A stretch of 64,000 bases of DNA from Mantis religiosa (Eukaryota > Arthropoda > Insecta > Mantodea > Mantidae): positions 48,597,547 to 48,661,546 of the forward strand of contig CM060947.1 in NCBI GenBank assembly GCA_030765055.1, written 5' to 3'. Of the stretch, positions 35,493-48,800 are shown piece by piece (position 1 is the stretch's first letter; each line of letters begins with the position of its first letter). The position numbers and the translations under genes are program-made. A model generated the notes under the pieces. The model was not told the DNA's origin, made no database searches, and saw only the letters and a list, made by a program, of their open reading frames with translations.

Positions 35493-36077
35493 GAATTGGA
35501 AGGAATGTTTGTAGAAACAATTATAATGGGTAAAATGTCAGATTTTTGCAATGTCTCAATAATGCTGTGTAGAGAATACCTGGCATTAATATACAGCAGT
35601 TCACAAACACTTGAGTCATCATGGTGGATGAGACAGTGCTGGGGTGGCCTATCTTCAGTTTCCCCTGCCATCATTCCATCACTTGCTCCATTATCTTTCC
35701 TTTCATACACTTTGCCCTCATTCCGTTCATCTACTTCTCTTGCTCTCATTCCAGGCATCGGTCAATCACCCTGGCTTTCTCTAGCTGATCCAGAGTTAAG
35801 GTTCCTCAACCCAATGCCTAATGGCATAAGGGTTAGATGACCAAGAATCCCCTCACACCATGATAGGTATAACTAGGAAGTTAAAGAAGGGTTCATAAAC
35901 ATATGTGAGATGTACTGTCCCTGTCTTTCAAGTTGTAGAAAGAGCAACATCCTCTGGAAATCTTTCGGTTAATCATTTAATTATGCTGTAGAATTCTTAC
36001 TAGTGCTGTCCATGTACTGTTCTAAAAATAAACAATCAGTGTCTGGAAATAAAAAGATGGTTACTATAATGTAAATT
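35493..36077. other. Gene-free stretch
   Basis: 35630-35870 contains GTTTCCCCTGCCAT and a CT-rich stretch vaguely like the 3' part of SINE-E (50910-51151). I do not call it. Confidence 0.3.
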
Positions 36078-36270
36078 AAAATTCGTAAGCTTTCACAGCC
36101 GGTGTCAGTATAATATAAAGCATTAACCGGGCTTGTGGGCCATGGTCTACTGGGCTCCTTCATTTTCCAAGACATCTGAAGATGTCTGCCACAGCCGCAG
36201 ACGAAACGTCTGGGAAGATGAAGGAGCCCAGTAGACCATGGTCCACAAGCCCGGTTAATACTTTATATTA
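36078..36270. mobile_element. Foldback repeat, Penelope-terminus-like, with hammerhead-like core
   Basis: Arms 36109-36173 and 36208-36272 are inverted copies, 65 bp with 4 mismatches. Between them lies the hammerhead-like core. TATAATGTAAATT (36065-36077) recurs as TATAATGTGAATT (36271-36283), a 13-bp target duplication with one mismatch. The left arm begins at the GTC of the core, where a hammerhead would cut. Confidence 0.75.
36176..36210 (+). ncRNA. Hammerhead-ribozyme-like motif
   Basis: CTGAAGA (36176-36182, fits CUGANGA), stem II GTCTGC/GCAGAC (36184-36189 with 36197-36202), GAAA (36203-36206), CG as a minimal stem III, then TC. All conserved core positions are present. Stem I with the immediate upstream sequence is poor because that sequence is the inverted-copy junction. 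A dimer, or the parent element, would be needed for cleavage. Confidence 0.6.
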
Positions 36271-36283
36271 TATAATGTGAATT

Positions 36284-39200
36284 TTTTAAATATGAGCAGT
36301 TATTATGTTAGATGTATTATTGCTTCATATAGCACCATTTTTATTAATATAGAAACAAAATTTAACTTCTCAGATGCAAATCTCAACTAATCCAAAATTG
36401 GCAGCACTTCTAACAGCACACTAGGAGAATTCAAATGATGTTTTGATGTCTCTCCAAAACCTTATGACTGCAAAAATTTAAATTTTGTACTTCAGAAGAT
36501 AATTTGAGTATAATTTGTACCATTAGATCATAGTTGCAGTTCTAGTGGATAGAAGTCAACTTCAACTACTATGGTCCAGAAAGCATAACTAGAAAACTTA
36601 CTGTTATCACTATTTTCAGGGCCCAAATGACCTCATTGACGGGCCCTAAAACCCACTAATCCAATCCAATCACTATTTTCAGCAATAATTATTTTAAATT
36701 TTACTTTATTAAGAATAGATATAAGACATCTTAAAATTTGTATTATAAAAGCTCCTTGCAGATTCCATGTGTTGTTTTTCACAGTTAAATGACTTCTTTA
36801 CAGTTAATATACAAATTCATTTTAATAAAATTTACGCTTTCACTACTGATGTTGACATTCTGTTCCTGTTGTCTTCCCACAAACCATTCATAATAATAAA
36901 CACCTTTTCCACATGTTGCATTATTATTATTATGACATTGGGGTCCCTCAAAATTTGCAATTTAAATAACAGACTGCACTGCAAAATAAGCTGTACAAGC
37001 TTAGATTTTTATTAAAATACTTCACCAATGACAAAAGTTTGATTTTTGGCATAGTGGCAATATAAACATGAGAGACTAATATCTCATTGGCAAAAATAGG
37101 AGAGCACTGAAATTGAAATGTTACTACAGATGCTCTTTTTAAGTTATTAGATGGACAGTCAATTTTCAGTCTAGATTTCTCTGTTAATATTAATTTCACA
37201 TAAAATTGTCCTGTGCCAAAAATTTTCCTATCGGCTAGAGTTATTTCTAATCGTGAGTAGTACCCGGAGAATTACTGTCTTGATAGTGTTGTACCACTTC
37301 TGGTTATCATGTTTAAAGCTTAAAAAATAAGTATACAATGAAAAGAAACTTAACCCATAATCTTCCAAAGCTGAGAGTAGAGACGGGTCAGATCTTGCAT
37401 GGTGTGTAATATGTCATGTTTTTAGACTTGCTCTTATAAATCTAAATTTTATTATGGAATCCTTCATTTGAAAATTAATTAGTGGAAATAATGCAAAAGA
37501 ATAGCCAAAGTTACAAGTTTATAGTATAATTAGTGTATTGTTTTTAGAATATATAAACAATATACAGTAACATCTGCCCAAAATGGAATGTAATTGCTCT
37601 GGCATTTTTTTCATTTTCACAGATTATACCTCAATAAACCAAAGTAAAAAAAAAAAAAAAAGCTGAATGTGTTGCATTCACATGGCTTTCTCTATTAATT
37701 CTTATATTTTTGTTGGCTTTAAAATTGTTTTATTTGCATCACCAGAAGGAAAAGTTAGAAAAATGACTTCCCGTTTGAGAAAGGTTATTGGTGTTTAACC
37801 GTGTGTGTTTTTTTTTTTTTTTTTTTTTTTGCTGTTCACAGACAGATGGTCAGATATGCAGAGGCACACACATACAGACCTACTTTTATCTGCTTTATTC
37901 AGGGAATATCAGAACATGTATTTCCAGTGAAATGTTTATATCCAATTTTTGGGTCTACAATACTTCTACTTACTTGCTTTTGACAATTTGTCTGTCCCTA
38001 CATAATTGATGTGGAGAGTCCACACAACTTTGTCCTCATTACAGTGTGTGTGGCATGTTTTATAGGACTGTCCATTTTTAGCCTCTCTCCATTCACTTCG
38101 GAACTTGAGTACTGCATTGTCTGCCATTTTAGCAAATAAACTGTTGGTATCTGAACATGTTTTAAGCTTTATTTGAGAGAGCAACAATATGACTGCCACC
38201 ACATAACGTGCTTGTGCCTTCTTCAAGGTCTCAGGATGCTTTTTCCCAGTTTCCATCTACTGCTTCATTCCAATGTCCCCGTCCATTGTTTTATTTCTTT
38301 TACCTGTGACCTGTGCTTTAAACGTTTATCTTTTAAGACTGTTCTAGATTGTTTCAGCCTGTCTGTGTCTCTCTCTCCTTTTGTTATTTTGCTTTTGGAT
38401 GGATGCTAATGGCCTTAAGGTTTTGCAGTCTAAACCCTCATTTCATTCTCACCTTACATAACTTATGCCAAATTAAACCTTTAATATTTCTTAAAATTTT
38501 GTAGCAAGTAGAGACATGTTCTAAATTAAAGGCTATTATTTTAAAAAGTTTAGCCTGCTATGTACTATGCAAATAATAATCCAGTTTAGTCAGGTTATTT
38601 ACTTAAATGGTGCCAGAAAATTATTCCACTTACGTGTTAGGCAGTTTTGTGGTTTAAAGTAATATTTAACATAGGAAATAATATGTTTCAAACAAAATTC
38701 TTTGAAATAACTGTTAAAACATTCTTGAACTCATAGCCACACATACAATGCATTACATCTAAAATTAATATAACACTATATAATCAGTGCTAAAATATAT
38801 TTGATATCCTGAAATGATAAAAAATATACATTTATTACTGTGTGCAATCCTATGGGGACATTTTATCAATGAAGGTATACTATGACACAGAAGAAAATAA
38901 AACAACTTTCATTTAAAGAAAACTAAATACTGTAAAACATTTATTAATTATTAGATGAGTTGTATTATTATACTGTAAAACATATTTCAAGTAAAACAAT
39001 ATACTCATCTTACCCTGTTTAAACATTTTAGAAACATGAAGAATATGTTTTAGAACAATCAGTAATCATTGATGGATCTTATATTTTAAACAATTGGTTT
39101 TAAAAATAACATTCACTACTTCTACTCAAATACTGCTGTGGAAGAGCATTCTACTCAAAGTAGAAAAAACATTCATTTCAAGCTGCCAGAGTGACACAAG

Positions 39201-39395
39201 GTTACACACAAGAATTATGATGTTTAATTTAATTACGTACAGAAAAAATTAATGACTAGCATCCACTGAGGTTCAAAAACACATTAAGATTATAATTAAA
39301 TATTAAAATAAGAAGCACTAACATGAAGTATTCTTCACTTGGAGTATTTTTCAGAATAAGTAGTCGTACTTATTTACACTCATCTTCGTTTATTT
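36284..39395. other. Gene-free stretch, 3.1 kb
   Basis: A 23-nt T run at 37808-37830 and an A run near 37646-37661. No genes or recognised repeats otherwise. Confidence 0.4.
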
Positions 39396-39959
39396 AAATG
39401 TTAGAACACAACTGAAATGTTTATCTATGACATTTGGCCTCATCATCAGCTACTGGGTGTCTCAATTGTGTTGAATATCATTTCAAAATATATTTGCTTA
39501 GACATATCAAAGCACAAAGTAGGACATATAGCTCATGACATCAACCAGTGGTCGTCCTTGAATTTTCTCTTTTGTAGCTTCCCTTGGTGACAAGTAGCAA
39601 AGGTGGAGACTGAAGAGACTCACACCTTCCTCTACGGTAGGTATTCACTGCCATTATGACACTATTTTATGGATTGATGCCAAAAATTATTCTGGCACGA
39701 AATTGCATCATTTTCTGCAAAGACTGGACTAAAGTGGGGGGTGGTGCGCGAAAGGAGAAAAGTCCTTACGGTTAATTACTGTCACGCCTATCGTTGGCAG
39801 CACATATCAATCAGTAGACCAGTAGTACTCAGTCTGCTGTACGAGTATTAAGAAATGACAGATAACCCACTTATCAATAAGTAGATATAAAAGCAGACAA
39901 CCTGTCACAGTCATCCGACGTACTCTACAGGATGTGCTCAATCTCCACCTGGCTAGAGA

Positions 39960-40665
39960 TGAAGTTGCATAGTCCACATAGGCTACTTAAGTGTGTTAAT
40001 GGACATGCGTCTAACCTGGAAGGCCCACATTACTTCATTGGCTAATAAGATGTGCAGAACGATGGCTAAGCTGTACTCTCTGCATGACAGCAGATGACCC
40101 ATCACACTCAGGAATAATCTTCTTTGTACCAGCAAGGACTAAGACCCGCTCTCTCATACGGCTGTCCAGTCTGGGGAGCAGCAGCTGAAACCCACTTTCA
40201 CAAACTCGAAGTCCTCTGGAATTCCTACCTTCGGACCAGAAAATGCCGCCGAATGATACATCCCAAAACAACCATTCGGAACCTTCTTTCCCAAAATTAT
40301 CAGTTTTTTTTTTTTTTTTGTGATTTACGTCCTCCAACGTTGTCATGTCGGACTATAAATGAAATGGATGAAATGATGCTCAAATGAGCCCAGGGTCCAT
40401 GGAGCTTAGAGTTACCCGACATTTGTCTTTTAGGATAAGGGAAAACCCTGGAAAAAACCTTATCCAGGTAACTCACCCTGACCGTGATTCGAACTCGGGA
40501 CCTCTTGAACGTGAGCTACGCTACCGAGGTGGGCCCAAAATTCTCAGATTATATCCTGCGCCTATCTCACAGCTTTTATGCCAAACTCTCTGCCAGCTTC
40601 AACCCCTCATCGGTTGCCTCGGAAAATATGTTTTCGAACCCGGGGAAACATAAGTGACCCAGACT
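39960..40665 (+). pseudogene. Jockey-like LINE reverse transcriptase C-terminal fragment
   Basis: Broken frames give LMDMRLTWKAHI, TSLANKMCRTMAKLYSLHD, then QGLRPALSYGCPVWGAAAET and HFHKLEVLWNSYLRTRKC. The 'Y(R)..L.YG..VWG.A......KL...QN..LR' pattern is the region after the palm in jockey-clade reverse transcriptases. Palm motifs are absent, so only the last part of the ORF remains. The fragment is interrupted after PKIIR by a SINE-A with a clear target duplication. Confidence 0.75.
40304..40532 (-). mobile_element. SINE-A copy inserted in a LINE, 14-bp target duplication
   Basis: T run, TTTACGTCCTCCAACGTT, reverse body, ending CTACCGAGGTGGG. CCCAAAATTATCAG (40290-40303) recurs as CCCAAAATTCTCAG (40533-40546), 13 of 14 bases equal. 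The head has lost the A-box block (a gap after GAACGTGAG). Confidence 0.9.
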
Positions 40666-40670
40666 TGTGT

Positions 40671-41115
40671 TAGGTCCACCATAAATACCTTCTAACTATT
40701 CAAACTTCCTTGAAAACTTACCCTGAGGTGCTTACAGGTCTGTTTCATCCTACGAATCGCAATCCTTCACGTAAAAAAATCCTTACCCATACACCGCCAC
40801 CTACCCAATCTTTCTTATAATTCCATCACAATGTCAGTATGGGACATGTCCCAGAATGGTAAAAAGTCGTAGGCCCCTCCTTCTCGAAGAAGGTTAAACC
40901 TTCAACGGCAACCCTGTGGCTGTGAGTGAAAAATAAACGGTTCTATGAATGTGAAGTAAAAAATTGCTTGTTTCCCATGCATTTTTGCTTATCGGCGATA
41001 ACCACTAGTTAGAAGACAGGTGTAATGGACTTACCTCACGCCTGTAGAAATATGGCACCTACTAAGCTACCTTACTTATGTTGTTCGATAATGTATTTGT
41101 AAATTTTACGGTAGC
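40671..41115. other. Gene-free stretch after the LINE fragment
   Basis: Possibly LINE 3' sequence to about 40870. Nothing else supported. Confidence 0.3.
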
Positions 41116-41126
41116 TCGATATTTGC

Positions 41127-41170
41127 CTGAGGAAGAAGTCGGCTAAACCTTCGAGGCCGACGAACATGAT
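41127..41170 (+). ncRNA. Degenerate hammerhead-like motif
   Basis: CTGAGGA (41127-41133), stem II GTCGGC/GCCGAC (41138-41143 with 41156-41161), then GAA with one A missing, CATG and AT instead of TC. The layout matches the other motifs but two core positions are lost, so it is probably inactive. No inverted partner is seen. Confidence 0.35.
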
Positions 41171-41827
41171 AAATTTTGGGTTGTTATTGTAAATCGCCCT
41201 TAGTATCAGTCTATATGTAGGAAAAATAAAGTCACTACTATGATTTTTTCATTTCGGTTATTAAAGGATTTTAATCATATAAAATTAATTATAAAATTAT
41301 TAAAAATGTGAAATAATGCTGGCACTATCAGTGCATTTATGGTTAAGTCGCCACTGTTAAAAATACGTCCATTGTAATCCTCATACGGATAACATGCTAG
41401 GCGCTAGTCTCTGGTGCGAGACATCGCAGATTCAAACCCGTCAGAGTTCAATGGATTTTTTTTATCGATTTAAAACTATAACTTGCCTTCCTTTGGTAGG
41501 GAGATTAAGCTGGTGGTCCCATGTCATAGATTTACGGCACCTAAAGAACCTCAAGCCTTATAAAGGAGTCTCTGAGTAAAATTAAGTGCTGCTTCACTCC
41601 CAATGTAGAACGAGTTATAGGGCACAATAAAAGAATATCATGAATAACATTTCAATTTACGCGCCCAATTCCAGAATGCGAGAAACAGGCTGGAACAACG
41701 CGGACAGACGAGAGAAAGAAAGCCCACAGCCAAAGAATGAGAGAACTTTGCATTCACACAAGAGCTAAGAAACGTCTTTAAGTATTTTGCGTAGTCCTAC
41801 GCAAACAAATTACTATTACTATTACAA

Positions 41828-41977
<150 letters not shown>

Positions 41978-42149
41978 GATTATGATGCCTGTGCACTTGC
42001 TTGTTGTTTTATGAATGGAGGTATTTGTTATTCTCACATTCCAAGATATATCTTTTCCACGCGACTAAGAGCGTGTGCACAATGCAACACTGTTCGAACA
42101 CAGCGTATTAATCATCATTTAGATCATTAACACCAATAATCTGTGACAC

Positions 42150-42262
42150 CTATTAATACAAAATTTAGCAAGAGATTTAACACATGTTGGTGAAATGCAA
42201 TTTTTGTTTTAACTATTGCTAAACTCGTGTTAAGTCTTAACATCTGTTGGTGAAATCGGGCC
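42150..42262 (+). mobile_element. Terminal fragment of the Harbinger-like family
   Basis: Carries GATTTAACACATGTTGGTGA and, at its end, TCTGTTGGTGAAATCGGGCC, matching the right end of the element at 2435-3755. Internal sequence is missing. The foldback at 42268 inserted at its very end. Confidence 0.65.
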
Positions 42263-42379
42263 ATAGTAAAACTATAATAGAAGTATTTATAAACAGTGGA
42301 GCTTCATCAATCAAAAACACTTTTTAAACCAATTCTCGAACTGTATAAACACTTAAGCTCCACTTACTTTTTAAATTAG

Positions 42380-42414
42380 GACAAGTTTCAAGGACACCGC
42401 GTCCCCATCCTCAG
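42380..42414 (-). ncRNA. Hammerhead-like motif, inverted copy
   Basis: Exact mirror of 42449-42483 on the opposite strand: CTGAGGA, stem II, GAAA, CTTG, TC. Confidence 0.55.
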
Positions 42415-42448
42415 CTGATGTTCTACTGGTTCTCCAGTAGAACATCAG

Positions 42449-42483
42449 CTGAGGATGGGGACGCGGTGTCCTTGAAACTTGTC
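42449..42483 (+). ncRNA. Hammerhead-like motif
   Basis: CTGAGGA (42449-42455, fits CUGANGA), stem II GGAC/GTCC extendable by two G-U pairs (42457-42462 with 42468-42473), GAAA (42474-42477), stem III CTTG (one C-G pair), TC. The core is complete. Confidence 0.58.
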
Positions 42484-42749
42484 CTAATTTAAAAAGTAAG
42501 TGGAGCTTAAGTGTTTATACAGTTCGAGAATTGGTTTAAAAAGTGTTTTTGATCGGGCCATAGTGTTACATCCTCTGGAAGCACGTGATAATAGTAGCAT
42601 GAAGCTCTCTGGCGGGGATTTACCGGAAAGACAGCTGCGGAAGATGAATCATTATCACAAGGAGCTGGAGTGACCTTGAACTGTGCGAAACGGTCATAAC
42701 AACAGTGGGTCTGTGCTGTGGTCAGAACTAAATTTAGCTTGTCTGGATG

Positions 42750-42785
42750 ATATATAAGTCTGTGTTAGTGATAAAACGTGATATT
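42750..42785 (+). promoter_or_regulatory. TATA box of the aspartic protease-like gene
   Basis: GATATATAAGTC about 50 bp before the ATG, giving an expected start near 42780 and a very short 5' leader. TATA promoters are common in secreted, tissue-specific insect genes. Confidence 0.55.
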
Positions 42786-42800
42786 GATCACTGTTGAAAG

Positions 42801-45800
42801 ATGGTCGTGAAAAAATTGCTGTGTGTATTGGGAGTGCTTTTCCTGATAAGTCTTGCACATTCTGATTTAATAAGGTAAGTAAGGCATATTCAACATTTCA
42901 AAGCAATTGTTAGTAAAACCTCCCAGTGTTAAAGTGTATAGCCGGCATTGTTAACATCTGGAACATCTTATTTGTGTTGAATTATGCAATCCCCCATCTT
43001 TTCTTACCTATTTACTTTTCACATTTTCCAAAAGCAGAGAAAGACAACAGCAAAATTAAAAAAATGTAAAGGCAGAAAGAAAGGATTTTGAATTTACGGA
43101 CAATTAACGTTATATCTACCTTTTTGAGACTATCCTAAACTCTGAAACTCCCACCCTGAAAATCACAAATATTGGGAGAAAAGAAGCACTCTTTATAAAT
43201 ACAAAATATAGCTTCCCATTTAAAAATATCTACCTACCACAAGAAGGCAAGCAAGAGAAATGCAGTACATTAACCATTAACAGGTATCACACTTTTTAAT
43301 TCCGTAACTGGTATCATGGTGTCTGGCGGACTCCGGGTTTTTAGTATTGAAAATTAACACTTGTTTAATTCATTTTAAATTATTTAATGAAACTGACACT
43401 ATTAAACACATATATTCAAGTAATCTACATTTAATTTTCTAAGGAATATAGCACAAACTTGATCATATAATAAAATACAGAATTCCCTTTACATTTGATA
43501 TTTCCTCTTTTTGTTTAAGCGTCAAATAAAAATATCCTAATAAATATCTAATATGCCTGTCACAAAACACAATAAATTGGTAAAGCAAATGTAAATTATA
43601 ACAGTGGATTGATACAGAAGCTGAACTTGGATGCCGAAAGTCTGAATTGTTGTGCTCATAGTTCAACTCATTCATGGTACAGATATGTTACAAATGCCAA
43701 AAGATAGAATTGTTGTGCTCATAGTTTTTCAACTCATTCACAGTACAGATATGTTACAGATGCCAAAAGTTGGAATTGTTGTGCTCATAATTTTTCAACT
43801 CATTCACAGTAAAGATATCTTAGAAAAGCACCTCACAAATCTAAAACTACCTGTCAAAGGCAAAACTAATTGTATAAAAGCAATATACATGTTCTTCATT
43901 TTCATCACTATCATCAAACACTTCACAAATCATTTGTTCTAACTTCTTTTCATAGTCTGGATCAATTGCTTTCAAATTCCATTCAAAATCGCTTTTTAGA
44001 TGGAACGGGTTGTGATTCCAATGTTTAACTAATATTTTGTTTCTTTAAGATATTACCTAAGTATTGTACAAACACAACTCACTAAATATGTTATTCAATT
44101 AACATATTGTCATATACATATATGCTAACAGCAAAGATCAAAATGTATAAAAGTAGTTATGCAATTGGTATCATATCTGGGAGTCAACAGTGAAAATTTA
44201 TTCAACTATAAACAAACATCAGATACAGAGAGTAGCTTGATTTTTTACTGCCTTTAGGTAACTATCCAATTAAAATGTATATGGATTTTGAAAGAATGAT
44301 AATGCTAGTTGAGGCAAAGAGGGGGTTGATAAGTACCTCTACCGTCTAACAGACGTTATGATATCAGTTAAGGGTTAACATTTTCTACCGCCCCAGTCGT
44401 GTTAGTATGATATGCAAGACGCAGGGTTAAATATATGGGTAATACCCACAGATTAATACCTATCACAGCAATTTGATCTGGTAGCTTTTACACATTTTGT
44501 AGTAAACAAGTAGACTAGGTGAGCAGTTCAATTATGAGTTCTGTTCCCCTGTTCTATCTGAAGTCTCAGTTGCTTTCTTCTGTTGGCTAGCAGTGCACAT
44601 AATAGTGAGATTTCTTGAGATTAAGAAAATCAATAAGTACATAAATATAATTGTCTGCAAGCAGAATGTAGTTATTGTTCAAATATTCCATAATTAATAT
44701 ACCGTAATAAGCTTTTTGAAGGAGGGGAGTCATAATTTCCTTCCAAAACCTTTAATGTTCTTTTGAATGTTTATATTTAAGCAGTGCACTTTGAAATGTT
44801 TATTTATTATTTTGATGCATCTATTACCTAAAAATAGTAAGTAAAGAAAGTATTATATTTGTATAAAAATGTTATGCTAAGTCTCCCTGATTTAGAAAAA
44901 AAATTTCTGCAAATGCATGTGTATGAGGCGGATGTCTTTGTTTTCTTTGTTTCTTTTCATTTTTCTGGTCATGAAGAGAATGGGATATCAAAGGGGTCTC
45001 ACAAAGGGGCCACCTCTCAAAACATTATCACTTAAGTCCATTGTAGTATTACAATATGCGTGACTAGAGGAATTTGGTAACAGTGACATCAAAATTAATT
45101 GAAAGAACTATTTGTAGTTGGTTTTTAACATGTCGTCACTTACCTTTTTATATTATTGAGGGACTAGTTTCGGAAGCTGTTGCATCCATTTTCAACCTCG
45201 GTGCAACCTTGGTCTTTTGTTATCATCTGTTCTCATCTCTCTGGTGGTGGAATTGAACGTCAATGTCAAATTATCTACTGGTGGAATTTCAAAGTTCATT
45301 TCAAAGTTATCGAGGTGAAACATGGACACAACAGACTGCGAAGCTAGTCCCTTGGTAATATAAAAATGTAAGTGATGACAAAACGACTACAAATAGTTTT
45401 TCCGCTGCAGTATTCTCCTATTCCCATTGCACATACAAGGAAATATGTAATATAACAATTCCTACAAATGTTTATCTAGATTGATGTAAAGATATAATAA
45501 CGATATAATAATGACGTTTGGTATCACAAACCAAAGAAGCAACTTGGAACAATTATAAAACAACAAGTAAGTGAAGTTTGAGTGTAAACATAGTGACTCA
45601 TAAATCAAACTCAAATATGAAGAATACTTCACTGTTAATAATGCTTCTGCTTTTAATATTTATGACGTTTGGTATCACAAACCATAGAAGCAACTTGGAA
45701 CAATTATACAACAACAAGTGAAGTTTGAGTGTAAACATAGTGACTCATAAATCAAACTCAAATATGAAGAATACTTCACTGTTAATAATGCTTCTGCTTT

Positions 45801-48800
45801 TAATATTTATAATATTTATATAATAACTTATTTCAGGAGTGGATAGAGAAAGTCATGTGAAAGTAATATCCGGCCTTTTTCTTACCCTCTGCAAGAGCTT
45901 GTTTTTATAACATCACTGTTTGATCCTCCAAGCTTCTGACATACATTTAAGTGCAGTTTTGTAATGTTATATTATTTAATCACTAATTCATTTATAATTT
46001 CTAGACAACTAATATTTGATGCGTAAAGTAGGATACCTAGAATAACCTTTTAATACATAAATGCTATGACATACAAGGAATGTACGTGGATTTATAATGA
46101 GCAGGAAGGTTGTGTGGTTTGCCTGACAGTGATTAATGGATGTGTATACAATAAACTATTGCATAATTTTTTTACAGGATTCCATTAAAAAGAACAAAGT
46201 CACCAAGGCATGTTTTAGCAGAACTTCATGCACAAGGCAGAATCCCAAAATGGTTCAAACATGCCTACTACTCAAAACCAAAACCTAAACCAACACCAAA
46301 AAATGATTCAATAGCACTTTTTAAATACATGGATGTAAGTATTTCATAATAACTTTGTATGCATGTGTGTAGTTAACTTATCAAATGTCTCATATGATGC
46401 ATAGTCAGATGAAAATAACCAGGTACCAAAAAGTGACATAGAACATCTGTTATCTCAGAAATAATAACTAGGCCCAGAGTTTTAGGTGCTGTTACCCTTT
46501 GTTTTAGGTTTTCTCTTCCCTTAAAATAGGCCTTTTTATGCTTACTTTGCGGATCATGATTACTACACATAATGAGTATGCACTAAAATATATAAACTAT
46601 GTGCCGTATGCTGCCAACAATTTTTAGAAATATGCTCCACCATCATTTAAAAACTATGCATTTAAATTAATAAGCTTATAATTTTTAGTAATGTACATTG
46701 TTTCTTTGTATATTCTTTCAATTATGTCCTGCAGAAATATTCTCAAAGTCCAATATCAGACTGGCTGAAATGGTGCTGATAGAACCTGCTGAAGTTGCCC
46801 TCAATAGTAGTGCAGGTAACCTTGATAGTTGCAGAGCCTTTCGCTTCCAACCTCATCATAAATGTCCCAGACATGTGTTGCATACAGTATTAAAACTGCA
46901 CATGTTTAGAAATTGTTTACTCGTATTGTGAAAATGAATGTCCTGTTTGGTCCCTGCCATTCAGTAAATAAACTTTATAAGTATAAGTTGCATTACACTG
47001 CTATCGCTAGATTCATTAATATTGTTGAGCTTGCACCATTGTGCAACAATAAAGAACAATTATTAAATTTTAGATGAGTCGTATTTTTTACACATCTGCT
47101 TCATTTTCGTACCTATTTTGAGGACATGTTTCGCAAATCTTCGTTTGCATCTACGGCTCTTGTGCGACAAGAAGATTTGCGAAACATGTCCTCAAAATAG
47201 GTACGAAAGTGAAGCAGATGTGTAAAAAATACGACTCATCTAAAATTTAATAATTTTTCGCTTCACTGTGGTGTTCCAATACAGTTAAATCTCGAAATAA
47301 AGAATGTTTGCAGTTTGCAGTTCCTATATGAAAAAATGTTTACTATGAATGCATATTTTATGTTTGGAGTGTGATACCATCCTTCACCTCATTAGTAAAT
47401 GGGACTGAAGATACAAGATATTTTTGTGTAAGTGAGGGCATGAATAGTTCTTGGAGTCCATGGCAAAGGGTGCTTGGTTCAAGAACTTTAGGTTATCACC
47501 TGCCCAAGTGCTCCTAGTTATTCTCAGCTATGTCTACACATTCTCTTACAAACAAACTATTCCATTGGAGACACAAGCATAAAGCACAGAACAATATTTT
47601 ATTGGTTTGGCTATTGGAGGGAGGTGTGCATATCCTCAGTGTATAACAAATATAACTGCAGGGGTGAAATAGGCAGTGCCAGCATGTTGTACAGATAGGT
47701 GAATACAAAATAGGGAGGAAGTATCATTGTGGCCATAGTGGAAGGAAACTGGATCCTTGGATTGATATGGTCACTAATGAAGTGCACATGACAACATGCC
47801 CCAATAATCGAATAATCAAAGAGTCGGTCCACTCTCTTTACTTTAAGTAAGGAGCATGTGAAGTTAAACACAATCCACGCCAACTGCTGGGGTGGATACT
47901 GTGGCTTATGGTTGGTGGTCCTCCAGGTCACTTAACTGTAAATCACAGCCTGCATTTCACGGACCCAAATGTCCACACTAACAACATCGAATTATGCTGG
48001 CAATCTCTCTGGCTTTGACACCAAGAGAGCTGATTCATTTCAAGAGTTGATTGATAACATCTGAAAGATTTTCTCTAAGCATTAGTTTAGATAATAGTTT
48101 AGTTACATTTACGATCAGAGAAAACTTTCACCAGTTCATTTATTGACAAGTGTAATGACTGTTTTAATGGTGACAAAAAAAGCAGGGTAATTGTGGGAGC
48201 AATGTTGTCAATAATCAGCATATGTGCAGTAAATACATTTGAATTCAGATTTTATTCATTTTATTACAAATCCTTTTATGTTTTTTGAAGGTTTAGAGAG
48301 TATTTAATATGTTCCTTTTCTGTTTCAATGACATTATCGCAAGTGAGTTCAGAAGTTAGAAAAACTCATGTGAGACATAATGGAAAGAAGAGTAATTCCT
48401 TCAACATCATACTGGTCGTAATTTGATCTGTAGTATACATTGATTCAAATCTCAGTTATAGTTTTGTGACTTATCGGTTAACACAAGTTTGTATGCTAAA
48501 AACGATCTATTTCCAAGATATTGGATGTAAGTGGTAAGCTGCATTTTTTTTAATAACTCTGGGAAAATTTGTTCAGTAAGCATTACATTTTCATCTTGAA
48601 GATATTTAGACACAAACACAGAAATTTAATGTCAATATTTCTCTCTAAAATACTGCACATTTATTAATAAGTTTTGCTGTGTACATTACATAAGTACTCT
48701 CAAGTTAACTCTGAGCTTGCATATACAGATTCCACAATAAGAACTTGTTTTGTTACTAATTTGTTTAAATTTTATTTTAAAACAACATCAGAAATATGCA

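Larger units (their letters stand above)
42268..42551. mobile_element. Foldback repeat with perfect 120-bp arms and 13-bp target duplication
   Basis: Arms 42310-42429 and 42434-42553 are exact reverse complements (120 of 120) around a 4-nt loop. ATCGGGCCATAGT at 42255-42267 recurs at 42552-42564, a perfect 13-bp target duplication. Each arm holds a complete hammerhead-like core, one per strand. It ends about 200 bp upstream of the TATA box of the aspartic protease gene. Confidence 0.85.

Noticed and set aside
35630..35870. Further SINE-E copy
   Set aside because: Only a short block (GTTTCCCCTGCCAT) matches, and there is no A or B box.
39408..39449. Minus-strand hammerhead-like motif (CTGATGA ... 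GATAAACATTTC)
   Set aside because: CTGATGA is present, but GAAA is disrupted by a 2-nt insertion, stem II is weak and no foldback partner exists.
40384..40653. Open frames reading 'RIRENPGKNLIQVTHPDRDSN' here and at 7289, 13716 and 24118
   Set aside because: They recur wherever SINE-A occurs and have no independent coding evidence.
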